Part shown: positions 56,578 to 64,000 of the stretch, piece by piece | Numbering within the stretch: the first letter of the stretch is position 1 | Layout of the letters: each line of letters starts with the position of its first letter | NCBI GenBank assembly: GCA_016125215.1 | Contig: WGMF01000034.1 | Location: forward strand, 25,207-89,206 | Source: Phycisphaera sp. | Lineage (GTDB): Bacteria > Planctomycetota > Phycisphaerae > Phycisphaerales > Phycisphaeraceae | Reading direction: 5' to 3' | Length of the DNA stretch: 64,000 nucleotides | Translations under genes and position numbers: made by a program | The notes under the pieces: generated by a model | The model's database searches: none | What the model was told of the DNA's origin: nothing | The model's input: only the letters and a program-made list of their open reading frames with translations

Positions 56578-57043
56578 CGCAACGCTCATCGAAGACAAGC
56601 AGCAGGGACGCTACCCCGGCCTCCGCGTTCGCCGCGACGGCGACGCGGTGGTGGTCCACATCCCCATGCGGCTGCGCCGGCGTAACGGTCGGTGCATGGT
56701 CCTGACCGAAGGCGAGGCCGCGCCCGTCTCAGCCGCCCAGCACGTCGCTTCCAATTCTGAGGGCGGGGGCAACCGGACTCTGATCGAGGCCATCGCCAAG
56801 GGGCACCGCTGGCAGGCTCAGCTCGAATCCGGCGAATACGCCAGCCTCGACGACCTGGCCAAGGACGTCGGCTGCGACCGCACCTACGTCGGCCGGATGT
56901 TGCGTCTGACCAGCCTCGCGCCGGACATCATCGAAGCGATCCTGCGAGGCGATGAACCCGATGGCCTGAGCCTGGAGAAGCTGCGGAAGAACCTGCCGGT
57001 GCGGTGGGATGAACAGCGGGATTTCTGCGGTTGGTCGGGATGA
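56570..57043 (+). CDS. Recombinase-linked HTH protein
   Basis: 157 residues, starting within the recombinase gene (ATGCATGA). The front part VVVHIPMRLRRRNGRCMVLT is beta-rich; the back part LDDLAKDVGCDRTYVGRMLRLTSLAPDIIEAILRGD is a clear helix-turn-helix. Proteins of this type regularly follow serine recombinases in planctomycete and alphaproteobacterial elements and probably direct or regulate recombination. Its TGA is the first part of the 45-bp element-end repeat. Confidence 0.75.
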   Translation: MHDATLIEDKQQGRYPGLRVRRDGDAVVVHIPMRLRRRNGRCMVLTEGEAAPVSAAQHVASNSEGGGNRTLIEAIAKGHRWQAQLESGEYASLDDLAKDVGCDRTYVGRMLRLTSLAPDIIEAILRGDEPDGLSLEKLRKNLPVRWDEQRDFCGWSG

Positions 57044-57087
57044 TTCCAGGCGGGCCGGGATCAGGGGCTTGGGGGGTGAGGGGTTAA
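57042..57087 (+). repeat. Element-end repeat, copy 1
   Basis: GATTCCAGGCGGGCCGGGAT, CAGGGGCTTGGGGGGTGAGG, then GGTTAA. One base differs from copies 2 and 3. Follows the recombinase-linked gene directly. Confidence 0.85.
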
Positions 57088-57139
57088 TCTACAGAACAAC
57101 TTGAATCCGCCAATGTTGAAAGAAGGTTTCTATATAATT

Positions 57140-59446
57140 TCACGACATATCGACGATGGCGGTGAACCCTTCGGGCACCGCTAATGTATAGGAGAGTTGA
57201 CCGTTGTGGCGTACCCATTTTGCATCGATCCACTCGTTGCCCACGGGGAGATGCCCTTCGCACCAGTCGAGGTCGATAGGAGGGGCCTTGAACGTGACGG
57301 TTTTCGACGAGGGGTCGACGCGGATGCCGAGGATATCCCGGTAGAGGATATGGGCCACATGTGCCGCGAATCCGTGGTTGCAGCTGGCGCAGGGGTCCTT
57401 GTATTCCCATAGCGTGCCTGTGGTCTGCGCCATGGGCAGGTATTGCCTGTAGAGCTGATCCAGGATCAAAGCCCGTTCACCGTAGCGTGACAACACGTCC
57501 AGCCTGAGGAAGAATCCGATGAAGGCGTTTGACGGTGCGATCTGGGGATAGTGCTGTGCGGGGTCACGTTCGGGCCCGAAGTCTTCTCGGATCATTTTCC
57601 ATAGTTTCGGGTGTGAGTCAGGCGTGGCCACGTTGAAGAAGAACGCGTAATACTGGCAGGTTTCCGTACGGTTCCGGGTGACTTCGAGGGTTCCGTCCTC
57701 CTGTCTGACCGCGTTGTCGACGAAGAACTCGCCATCGAACGACTGTGCGCGGACAGTCCGTCTGACTTTGCCGGCTTGCCGTTTCAGGGACTGATCCCCG
57801 TAGAGATTTCCCGCGGCATCCAACATGCCTGCGTAGACCATGTTGCTGGGGTAGCTCACGTCCTGGGTAAAGTTGTTGGACCTGGACCACTCGAGAAAGA
57901 CCCACTTTTCCAGCCGTTCGAGCAGGCCATCCGGGTTCAGAAACGGCTTGATATACTCGATCAGGCCGTAGACCTTTGGCTTCAAAGCGTCGACCAACTC
58001 GCGGTCTCCGGTTCGGGCGAGGTATTCTTCCATCTCGATGACAAACCACATGGCCCAGTTCGGGATAAAGTTTCCGTTGGTGTGGTTGCTGGGGTAGCAC
58101 ATGGGCAGCATCCCCTTGGGCAGGTGCGGAAACTTGGTCGGCAATAGATAGTTTTCCAGAAAGTTGCGTTCGATGGGGTTTTCGCCGCACAGATCACGCT
58201 CGGCTCTGTCCGTGAAGAAACTATCACACAGCCAGCCGGCGCGCTCGCGTCCGGGGCAATCCATAAAGATATCCACGGCGTTCTGACGGAAGGTCTGGCG
58301 TGCGGCTTCAAACAGATCGTTGAGCCGGTGGTCCGATGCCGAGAACCTTCCCCGGTGTGAATCCGGGCAGGCATACTCGCGCAGGTACAGACCGGTCACC
58401 TGGCAACCCCCGTTCAACGCCAAGACTTTGAGGTACTTGAGCGTGTAGGGTTCTATGGATTCCAGGTCGTAGCACCCGGGCTTGAGTGAGTATTTGACCA
58501 CGTTCGCACAGCCGTAACGTGTGATACTCACGTCGCCGTGCTCCGTCGCAAGCTCATCGAAGACCAGATACAGATCGACCGATCGTCTGCAGACAACGCG
58601 CAGCGCGATAAAGCCGGTCAGGTTGGTGCCGAAGTCAAAAACCTTGAATTGATTAGCCTTGAGAGAGAGTTGACTCCGCGGCTGGTAGGGATGGACCTTG
58701 GTGGAGTTTATCCGGGAGGAGAGCGCTTCGATCTCGTGCCCGGGATAGAGCGTATCTTCAACGGGAAACGCCTTGTAATCGGGTTTGGGTGAATACTCCC
58801 TCCCGTTGCGGAGCTTGGGGTTACGCATTGGCCGCACCACGCCCGATGCGGTTAGAGCGACGGGCTGCCTGGTTTCAAACGCGGGGTAGGGCACGCCGCG
58901 CTCGACGAGCCTGCGCGGCTTGAGCGTTTCGATTTTCGCCGGCTTAGATGTGTCGTCCAGTCTTGTATACCAATCCGCGGACTTGGGCGATCGTTTGTAC
59001 GCCTCGACAAACGTCCTTTGAAAACTATATCTTTGCACCTCCCGGACGCGGCCATGCAACCGGATGACCTTGAACCCTTTCCCGCCTGTCGCCGCGATGG
59101 TTTTGGTCCCTCGCACAAGCTCCGCCTGCACGAATGACGGCTGGTCCAGATAGGCGTAGCTGTTGGCGTTGTACCCGGCGACCTCGATGGCCAGGAGGTT
59201 CTGGCCCTTGATGACCGGCAATCGCCACGCGTCCACACGATAATAACCATGTCCACATCGGGCCGGCCCATGTCCGACGAACTTGCCGTTCAACCATATT
59301 CGGTAGACCGTCGCCCCCGTGATACGCAGCAGACAGCCCCCCCTTTGCGCATGGAAGACCGTTCGCAGTCCGAGCGACAGGTTCATCTCTTCCGACAGCC
59401 CCTTGAGCCAGATCGGTTGGGCCTGCTCGAACATCGCTTGATTCAT
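57140..59446 (-). CDS. GH78-like alpha-L-rhamnosidase
   Basis: 768 residues from ATG 59446 (other starts at 59467 and GTG 59476). No signal peptide. An N-terminal beta region (FHAQRGGCLLRITGATVYRI) precedes the (alpha/alpha)6 barrel, where the family landmark FMDCPGRERAGWLCDS (about 400) carries the catalytic acid region; FLEWSRSNNFTQDVSYPSNM, TETCQYYAFFFNVATPDSHP and TTGTLWEYKDPCASCNHGFAAH are typical for the active-site face. It should remove rhamnose from plant or algal polysaccharide. Base composition is lower in GC than most of the window, in keeping with acquisition. It belongs to the eroded glycan island with GH2 and GH65/95-like genes. Confidence 0.85.
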   Translation of the reverse strand: MNQAMFEQAQPIWLKGLSEEMNLSLGLRTVFHAQRGGCLLRITGATVYRIWLNGKFVGHGPARCGHGYYRVDAWRLPVIKGQNLLAIEVAGYNANSYAYLDQPSFVQAELVRGTKTIAATGGKGFKVIRLHGRVREVQRYSFQRTFVEAYKRSPKSADWYTRLDDTSKPAKIETLKPRRLVERGVPYPAFETRQPVALTASGVVRPMRNPKLRNGREYSPKPDYKAFPVEDTLYPGHEIEALSSRINSTKVHPYQPRSQLSLKANQFKVFDFGTNLTGFIALRVVCRRSVDLYLVFDELATEHGDVSITRYGCANVVKYSLKPGCYDLESIEPYTLKYLKVLALNGGCQVTGLYLREYACPDSHRGRFSASDHRLNDLFEAARQTFRQNAVDIFMDCPGRERAGWLCDSFFTDRAERDLCGENPIERNFLENYLLPTKFPHLPKGMLPMCYPSNHTNGNFIPNWAMWFVIEMEEYLARTGDRELVDALKPKVYGLIEYIKPFLNPDGLLERLEKWVFLEWSRSNNFTQDVSYPSNMVYAGMLDAAGNLYGDQSLKRQAGKVRRTVRAQSFDGEFFVDNAVRQEDGTLEVTRNRTETCQYYAFFFNVATPDSHPKLWKMIREDFGPERDPAQHYPQIAPSNAFIGFFLRLDVLSRYGERALILDQLYRQYLPMAQTTGTLWEYKDPCASCNHGFAAHVAHILYRDILGIRVDPSSKTVTFKAPPIDLDWCEGHLPVGNEWIDAKWVRHNGQLSYTLAVPEGFTAIVDMS

Positions 59447-60144
59447 CGTAGGCGTCCTGGATGCCATCTCATTCACTCATGAACCGTGGTCCGGTCAGTT
59501 TGGGTGAAGCCCGACGCGCGTGGGAACGTCCCACTCGATCCGGCGGCCATCGATATCCCCGCGCCTCCGTGCGGGCGTCGCGGCGGCGAGTCTCGGCTGG
59601 GATGCCCCCATCGTCTTGCGTCGGATGAATTGGCCGCGGGTCATTTCGTATCCCTGTCCTGGCAAGCGACCGCCCTGGTGGCCGCCTTTGTTCATGCACC
59701 CCGGATGGGCAGATCATACCGATCCACGCGGTGGCGCGGGGCCGAGCATTGCGAGCCGTGTCGGGGCATGTGCTGCCGGGGTTTGGCAGAACGGGCATCA
59801 CGGGTGCAATGAAGTTTTGACGCGGACGCTGTAGTAGGATCAATGGTTCATGACGTGCTCCGAAGAAAACCCATTGGGTGGCCCGGGGCCAGGGAGAATG
59901 ATGTCGCAATATCCGGGCATTCGAGGACTCATGCCCGGCTTGGGAGTATTTGAATCAGAGCATTTCTACAGAGCATACTGACTGATAGACTGATAGGAAA
60001 TTTGATTCCAGGCGGGCCGGGATCGGGGGCTTGGGGGGTGAGGGGTTAACAACCGGCCAGCAAGATGCAAGCAAGAATCGCAAACGATTTCACGGCTGTG
60101 CCTCCAGTGAAGTGGCGTTACCTACAAGACGTTTCGCGGCGCCC
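59447..60144. other. Degraded stretch between the two glycosidase genes
   Basis: No intact gene. On the minus strand 59644-59495 could encode MTRGQFIRRKTMGASQPRLA and about 30 more residues: the start looks like a twin-arginine signal but then turns into compositional noise, so it may be a frameshifted relic. Copy 2 of the element end lies at 59989-60048, preceded by a small tandem CTGATAGA / CTGATAGG run. Confidence 0.4.
59989..60048 (+). repeat. Element-end repeat, copy 2
   Basis: 60 bp identical by eye to copy 3: ACTGATAGGAAATTTGATTC followed by the CAGGCGGGCCGGGATCGGGG part and ending GTGAGGGGTTA. From GATTCC onward it also matches copy 1. Confidence 0.85.
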
Positions 60145-62196
60145 CTATGGTGCACGATGCAGCCCCTCGAAGCGAACTGACCACGTGCCATTGTCCGGAA
60201 AGCCGGGGGCATGGCGGTCGGGACAGCCATCCCAGCCCGCAGCCATCATCGCCACGGCATACAACACGCCGCCGTTGCCGGGGAAATACCAGTCATTGCA
60301 GATGCCGCGGGCCGAGTAGAAGTTGTTCTCTTCTTCCCGCAGCAACACATCGATCGCCAGGTCGGGTTGATCGGTGCGTGCGGCCGCCATGGCAAACCAC
60401 GGGCAATCCCATCCCCAACCCATCTGCCAATCGGCGGCCACGGATTGCACCGTGTTGGCCGCCACATCGCGATCGACACCTTCAACGAACGGCACAAACG
60501 CAAACGCGCCGATCAGATCGGGATGTCCTTCCCGCTGGCCCACGTGCTTCGTGCGGTGCGATTGAACCCATTCGCTGCACCAACGGAAGATCGGCTTGCC
60601 GAGTTTTGGATCGACCTCGGTGCACAGCGGCGCAAGGTTGTCACGCACATGCCGCCAGGTTGGCTCGGGTGACAAACCCATGCGCTGCCGCCACTGCTGA
60701 GCGGTGTCCAGCCCCCACCGCCAGTAAGCCGACTCGAAGGTCGGATCATGGCACGTGCCGTTCTCGTTGGCGGTCATCACATGCATGAGGTGATAGAAGC
60801 CATCGTCCTGCTGAACGGGGAAGGATGCCATGAACTCCGCGGTGTCGTGAACGATTCCCGCCCACTTCTCAAGCGTCTGCTGCGTCGGGCGCAGGCGGTA
60901 TTCCAGTTCGGCAAAGAAGATCGGATGGGGTTGCTGCCAGTTCAGTTGCAGGTTGCCCAGCCACGGGCCCATCAGACCGTCGGGGCTCATCTTCTTGCCC
61001 CACTTCGCGCCGCGGTACGTCAGTTGAGCCGCCCGCTTGCGTGCGATGGGCAGGAAACGCTGATAGATGTCCAGCGCCCGCTCAGCCAGTTCCCAGCGCC
61101 CCCACAGCCCGTAGTGCGCCATGTGCCACCAGACCATCTCCATGTGAAAGCGGCCCTGCCAGGGGTCGTTGTTCATCAGCGCAAACTCAGCCGGGGGAAG
61201 CGAGCCGGCGTTGTTCGCACGCATCAGATACTGCGAGAGCACGACGCGCCGTTCGAGCTCGAACCAGCGCGGATCACTCGAACCGGACAGATCAATCGCC
61301 CCACCGCTCCGCCAGAATGCCCGCCATGCATCGGCAACTTCGTGTTGAGCATCTGCGAAAGTCGCATAGCGCGAAGTGTCCGGCACGTCGCTGGCAAACA
61401 CACAAATGAATGCGAGCACGTCACCCTCGGCGGTCAACCGGATGCGATGATCACCGGGCCACGCCTCGAACCGCCCCGCTCCTTCCAGCACGCGCCATTG
61501 GCCGGCGTAACGGTCATCATCAATGCGTCGGTGAAACGTCGCACGATCATGGCCAACATCAATGCTCGTTCCGTGTTTATCGTAGGTATCAGGGCTGAAG
61601 TCGCCGACCGTGGTGTCGACCTTCCACTTCATCGGCGTGGGATACGGGAAGTCCAGTTCGATCACCAGTTGGCCCGATGTCAGCAGCGGCGAGCGGATTC
61701 GCACAGCCAACCCGTCGCACCGCGCCAGTGCCATCGTCGTAACATGCACCGCCTGGCCCTTCACGGCGAAAGACGCCGTCTGCACGCCCTGCCAGATATC
61801 CAGCGTGCGCTGGCTGTCGCGCAGTTGATCGGCCGTCAGCGGTCGTCCGTCGGCATGGACGAACCGCAAGCGCCCGAGGTTGATCGGGTGCGGGTTCTCG
61901 ATCATCCACTTGCCCAGCGGGCTGGTGCGAACGGGGTTCTGCTGATGACCGGTGATCGGGCCGGTGTCGAAAGTGCCGGTTTCGGGAATATCCGCAGCGG
62001 TCAGGCCGTCTGGTAAGGGATTGGCATGCTTGGCCCAGTGGGCCAGCGAGTGGCCGTCGAAGGTCTGCAGGCCGGTCGCGTCGATGCCGAAGCAGCACTC
62101 GCCGTCGCCGAGGGCCAGTGCGTCGGTGATGGGCGGATTGACGATGGGGTGCCGTCCGACAACCGCTTGCCGATCGATGGATGGATTTGCGTTCAC
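60145..62196 (-). CDS. GH65/GH95-like six-hairpin glycosidase
   Basis: 683 residues from GTG 62196. An N-terminal beta domain starts AVVGRHPIVNPPITDALALG and GIDATGLQTFDGHSLAHWAKH, a layout shared by GH65/GH95-type enzymes. The helical barrel has LSQYLMRANNAGSLPPAEFALMNNDPWQGRFHMEMVWWHM (substrate pocket), FESAYWRWGLDTAQQWRQRM and GWGWDCPWFAMAAAR. No signal peptide, so it would act inside the cell on oligosaccharides. Catalytic Glu/Asp cannot be fixed without alignment. It lies between copies 2 and 3 of the element-end repeat. Confidence 0.78.
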   Translation of the reverse strand: MNANPSIDRQAVVGRHPIVNPPITDALALGDGECCFGIDATGLQTFDGHSLAHWAKHANPLPDGLTAADIPETGTFDTGPITGHQQNPVRTSPLGKWMIENPHPINLGRLRFVHADGRPLTADQLRDSQRTLDIWQGVQTASFAVKGQAVHVTTMALARCDGLAVRIRSPLLTSGQLVIELDFPYPTPMKWKVDTTVGDFSPDTYDKHGTSIDVGHDRATFHRRIDDDRYAGQWRVLEGAGRFEAWPGDHRIRLTAEGDVLAFICVFASDVPDTSRYATFADAQHEVADAWRAFWRSGGAIDLSGSSDPRWFELERRVVLSQYLMRANNAGSLPPAEFALMNNDPWQGRFHMEMVWWHMAHYGLWGRWELAERALDIYQRFLPIARKRAAQLTYRGAKWGKKMSPDGLMGPWLGNLQLNWQQPHPIFFAELEYRLRPTQQTLEKWAGIVHDTAEFMASFPVQQDDGFYHLMHVMTANENGTCHDPTFESAYWRWGLDTAQQWRQRMGLSPEPTWRHVRDNLAPLCTEVDPKLGKPIFRWCSEWVQSHRTKHVGQREGHPDLIGAFAFVPFVEGVDRDVAANTVQSVAADWQMGWGWDCPWFAMAAARTDQPDLAIDVLLREEENNFYSARGICNDWYFPGNGGVLYAVAMMAAGWDGCPDRHAPGFPDNGTWSVRFEGLHRAP

Positions 62197-62279
62197 TTGA
62201 GAATGAACTTACCGACCCCGCCCGAGCGGAGCAAAGGCCGAGAACCGTCGCCGGGCTTCTTCGGTTGAGGTGAATCGTC

Positions 62280-62420
62280 ATGACCGACCGCTATCGCCCG
62301 ATACTGATCTGTGCCGTGACGGCCTTGCTGGCAGCCGCGCCACTGACACAGGCGCAGGACGCGCCGGTGGTACCAAACTGGTCGACGCCGAAACAGTTCA
62401 GGAAGGTCGCGGCGCATCCC
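62280..62420 (+). pseudogene. Start of an exported protein, cut by element-end copy 3
   Basis: GAGGTG lies eight bases before ATG 62280. The product begins with a clear signal peptide (ILICAVTALLAAAPLTQA) and a short mature start (DAPVVPNWSTPKQFRKVAAH) before the frame runs into repeat sequence. The remainder of the gene is not found in the window. It was probably an extracellular enzyme or binding protein of the glycan island, divergent from the GH65/95-like gene. Confidence 0.6.
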
Positions 62421-62480
62421 ACTGATAGGAAATTTGATTCCAGGCGGGCCGGGATCGGGGGCTTGGGGGGTGAGGGGTTA
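62421..62480 (+). repeat. Element-end repeat, copy 3
   Basis: 60 bp identical by eye to copy 2; it interrupts the exported-protein gene after about 47 codons. Confidence 0.85.
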
Positions 62481-63283
62481 GGGGAGAGGGGGGAACTACG
62501 AGGTTTGCCCGCCCCGCGAATCGACATATGATCCGCCCCGTTCACCATCCGAACCCTCCGTTCTGGTCCGCTGGAACCGGTGTTCTTGCTCGGGGAACGC
62601 CCCCAAACTGCATACAGACAATATGACACCGGATTCCGCCTTGGTCAAGACGAAACTAGCCAAGCTGCTTCGGATTTCGGTTCAGGCGTCCCAGGGCAGT
62701 TCGGGTTGGCCCTGCTCGTCGAGGGCCTCACGGTGGGCGTGTTCGAGGTATTCGGGATCGACCTCGTAGCTCACACCGGCGTCAGTCTCGGGCAGCGATG
62801 AGAATATTTTGTCACCGGTGACACGGCCACGCGGTCAGTCGCTGCTCGCTGGACATGGGTCTGTGAAGCAGTGCCATTGCGGTGCCACCCCCGGAAGAAA
62901 TCGCTCGCGGTGCCAGTCACATGACGATCATGTGAGCGCATTTGGCACTGCAAGCTGTCAGGTGACGGGGGTTGTGATCCCGTTGCATGCAGGCGAAGCG
63001 GGGTGCAACTCGCGCCTACCACGATTCAGCGTAAGTGCCTGTGAAGCAGCAGTTTGTCTCTCACGTGACGGGATGCGACCCCGTCACGTGGATTTGAGAC
63101 TTTGAGACGATCTCGGCCCCCGGATCGGCGTTTTCGGGTGCTACCTCGTCACGTGCTGTCGGACGGCGGGAAAGTGGGCGGAGCGCAAAACCCCTTTGTT
63201 TATAGGCCCAAATGCACAAAGCCCACCGTCATGGGACGATGGGCCTTGATCTTGACGGAGACGAGTTGTGTGAACTCGTCGAA
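62481..63283. other. Palindrome-rich non-coding region downstream of copy 3
   Basis: No intact gene. Palindromes: TGTCACCGGTGACA (62810-62823), TCACATGA-CGA-TCATGTGA (62917-62935), and CACGTGACGGG with an exact partner after seven bases (63062-63090). A minus-strand open stretch 62834-62682 (ends YEVDPEYLEHAHREALDEQG, then QPELPWDA and a stop) has no start codon and looks like the tail of a lost gene. The tmRNA terminator lies at its right end. Confidence 0.45.
63221..63244 (-). terminator. Hairpin terminator of the tmRNA gene
   Basis: Read on the minus strand: GCCCATCGTC, CCAT loop, GACGGTGGGC followed by TTTGTGCATTTG. 40 bases after the tmRNA 3' end. Confidence 0.6.
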
Positions 63284-63658
63284 TGGAGCCGGGGGGAATC
63301 GAACCCCCGTCCCGTGACGACCGAACCGCCGCCTCTACACGCTTAGTCTGTTGTTTTGATCTCGCACACCCGCCGACCAAAGACAGCCTGCGGTTGTGCC
63401 AGCCGGACTGTTTTTAGCCCCCTTCGTACCGGCGGACTGCCGGGGGCGATCCCACTGTTTGTAGCCCCGCGCCAGCCGTGGGCAAACGGACACGGGACTC
63501 GGCCACTATTTAAGCAGCCAGGCGGGCCGGCGCGAAGCCGATCCGACCGATGACAGGGTTGTCATTGGCATTTTTGTTTTTGCACGTTTTTACGAGGCCA
63601 CGTGCGCCTCGGCGTGCCACGACGGACCTGAACCGTCCGGTCGATACCTGTCGGCCCC
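63284..63658 (-). ncRNA. ssrA: Transfer-messenger RNA
   Basis: About 375 bases. The 5' end reads GGGGCCGACAGGTATCGACC and the 3' end GGGGGTTCGATTCCCCCCGG-CTCCA with an encoded CCA, forming the alanine-tRNA-like domain. The middle contains A-rich sequence followed by an open frame ending in TAA at 63512-63510; the tag would end ANDNPVIGRIGFAPARLAA, closing in the LAA needed for proteolysis by ClpXP-type enzymes. Pseudoknot-like stems follow (CGGCTGGCGCGGG, CCCCCGGCAGTCCGCCGG). It frees stalled ribosomes and labels their products for ClpC/ClpX-type degradation. Confidence 0.95.
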
Positions 63659-63714
63659 AGTTGTCAAAGAGCAGCCTCTTGAAGCTTCTCGAAGCCTCTC
63701 GAGGGCAATCCATC

Positions 63715-63720
63715 ATTATA
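63715..63720 (-). promoter_or_regulatory. Candidate -10 box of the tmRNA gene
   Basis: TATAAT on the minus strand 57 bases before the mature 5' end; no good -35 is seen. A leader of about 50 bases would be removed by RNase P. Confidence 0.4.
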
Positions 63721-63942
63721 TCGTCCATTTGCGGAGGCGGCTACGGGCTTCCGGCGGCAAGAACGATCACGCCGCAAGAGGGTCGGTGTAAGGCGATGCC
63801 GAGTCTGCGCGAACCCCAAAACGGTATCCACAACGCTATCCACCCCATAAACGGTATCCGACACGAACGCCATCAACTTTAGACTCACCCTCTCATAACT
63901 CCGCGCCACAGCGCGCGTTAGGCGTGGTTGCGCAGAATAAGA

Positions 63943-63987
63943 CCTCCTGTGATGATGGTGGTGCTTCAACAACCTCACCACAGGAGG
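63943..63987 (+). promoter_or_regulatory. Hairpin hiding the ribosome-binding site of the gene at the right edge
   Basis: CCTCCTGTG (63943-63951) is the exact reverse complement of CACAGGAGG (63979-63987), which contains the AGGAGG of the next gene. Translation would be blocked while this hairpin is formed. Confidence 0.5.
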
Positions 63988-63993
63988 CCAAGG

Positions 63994-64000
63994 ATGGCCA
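63994..64000 (+). CDS. Start of an unidentified gene cut by the window end
   Basis: ATGGCC at 63994 preceded by AGGAGG at ideal spacing; only two codons are visible. The GCGCGCGTTAGGCGTGGTTGC upstream (63911) faintly resembles the left end of the IS630-type fragment at 55255, so a transposase is possible but unproven. Confidence 0.35.

Larger units (their letters stand above)
55240..57087 (+). mobile_element. Relic integrative element: IS630 end, decapitated serine recombinase, HTH gene, end repeat
   Basis: Left boundary is the break in the GH2 gene; right boundary is the GATTCCAGG... end sequence (57042-57087) of which two more copies occur at 59989-60048 and 62421-62480. Inside are an IS630-like end and transposase start (about 55250-55420), the C-terminal part of a large serine recombinase and its usual downstream partner gene. 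Loss of the catalytic domain means the element cannot move by itself. Confidence 0.65.

Noticed and set aside
57042..62480. CRISPR array
   Set aside because: Only three copies spaced kilobases apart; no regular spacers or cas genes.

Overview
The window is GC-rich DNA from a bacterial chromosome, most likely a planctomycete of the Phycisphaerae type. The evidence is a combination of traits: prepilin-like 'FTLVELL' leader proteins, a PEP-CTERM surface protein next to a LacI/AraC hybrid (XylR-type) regulator, a one-Cys-motif sulfatase, methanofuran/H4MPT C1 genes (fhcA, fhcB, an ATP-grasp), Rieske/ferric-reductase fusion, serine-recombinase relics and a tmRNA. No 16S gene is present, so the lineage is an inference.

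Layout. 1-8.1 kb: end of an ArnT-like transferase, a polyprenyl-phosphate glycosyltransferase and a LAB_N protein (probably one envelope-sugar operon); a ThiD2-ThiE fusion; a broken, lower-GC DUF3800 gene; rho with a long leader; a four-gene operon for a membrane haem/Rieske redox protein. 8.1-15.8 kb: lipoprotein hydrolase, APH-like kinase, lipoprotein, clpC, HDOD-GGDEF protein. 15.8-20.7 kb: pseudopilin-like protein, PEP-CTERM protein, XylR-type regulator, sulfatase (a sugar-responsive surface/glycan locus). 20.8-25.7 kb: orphan ABC ATPase and the fhcA-fhcB-ATP-grasp C1 operon. 25.8-34 kb: two PMT-type transferases around metF, a Gfo/Idh/MocA-aldo/keto reductase fusion and a PSP1 (YaaT-like) protein. 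34-38.1 kb: lipoprotein with repeat tail, argD fused in frame behind a REP-associated transposase (RAYT) with REP palindromes on both sides, an unknown membrane protein. 38.4-46.5 kb: HU, dnaK, small membrane protein, MntA/HepT toxin-antitoxin pair, ftsK, glutathione peroxidase. 46.5-52.9 kb: a complete CzcCBA/CusCBA-type heavy-metal efflux operon with a small exported metal-associated protein. 53-62.5 kb: an eroded glycoside-hydrolase island (GH2 mannosidase-like remnant, GH78 rhamnosidase-like, GH65/95-like) carved up by an IS630 fragment, a serine recombinase without its catalytic domain and three copies of the same element end. 62.5-64 kb: palindrome-rich non-coding DNA, tmRNA on the minus strand, and the start of another gene preceded by a hairpin that hides its ribosome-binding site.

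The most interesting signals are the RAYT/REP/argD arrangement, the relic integrative element with three dispersed end copies, a strongly recurring 9-mer (CTTCCGGGG) that has also expanded into tandem arrays in three places, a pair of 28-bp direct repeats upstream of the PEP-CTERM promoter, and several unusual fusions. All functional calls are by reading motifs; no database search was possible, and counts were made by eye.
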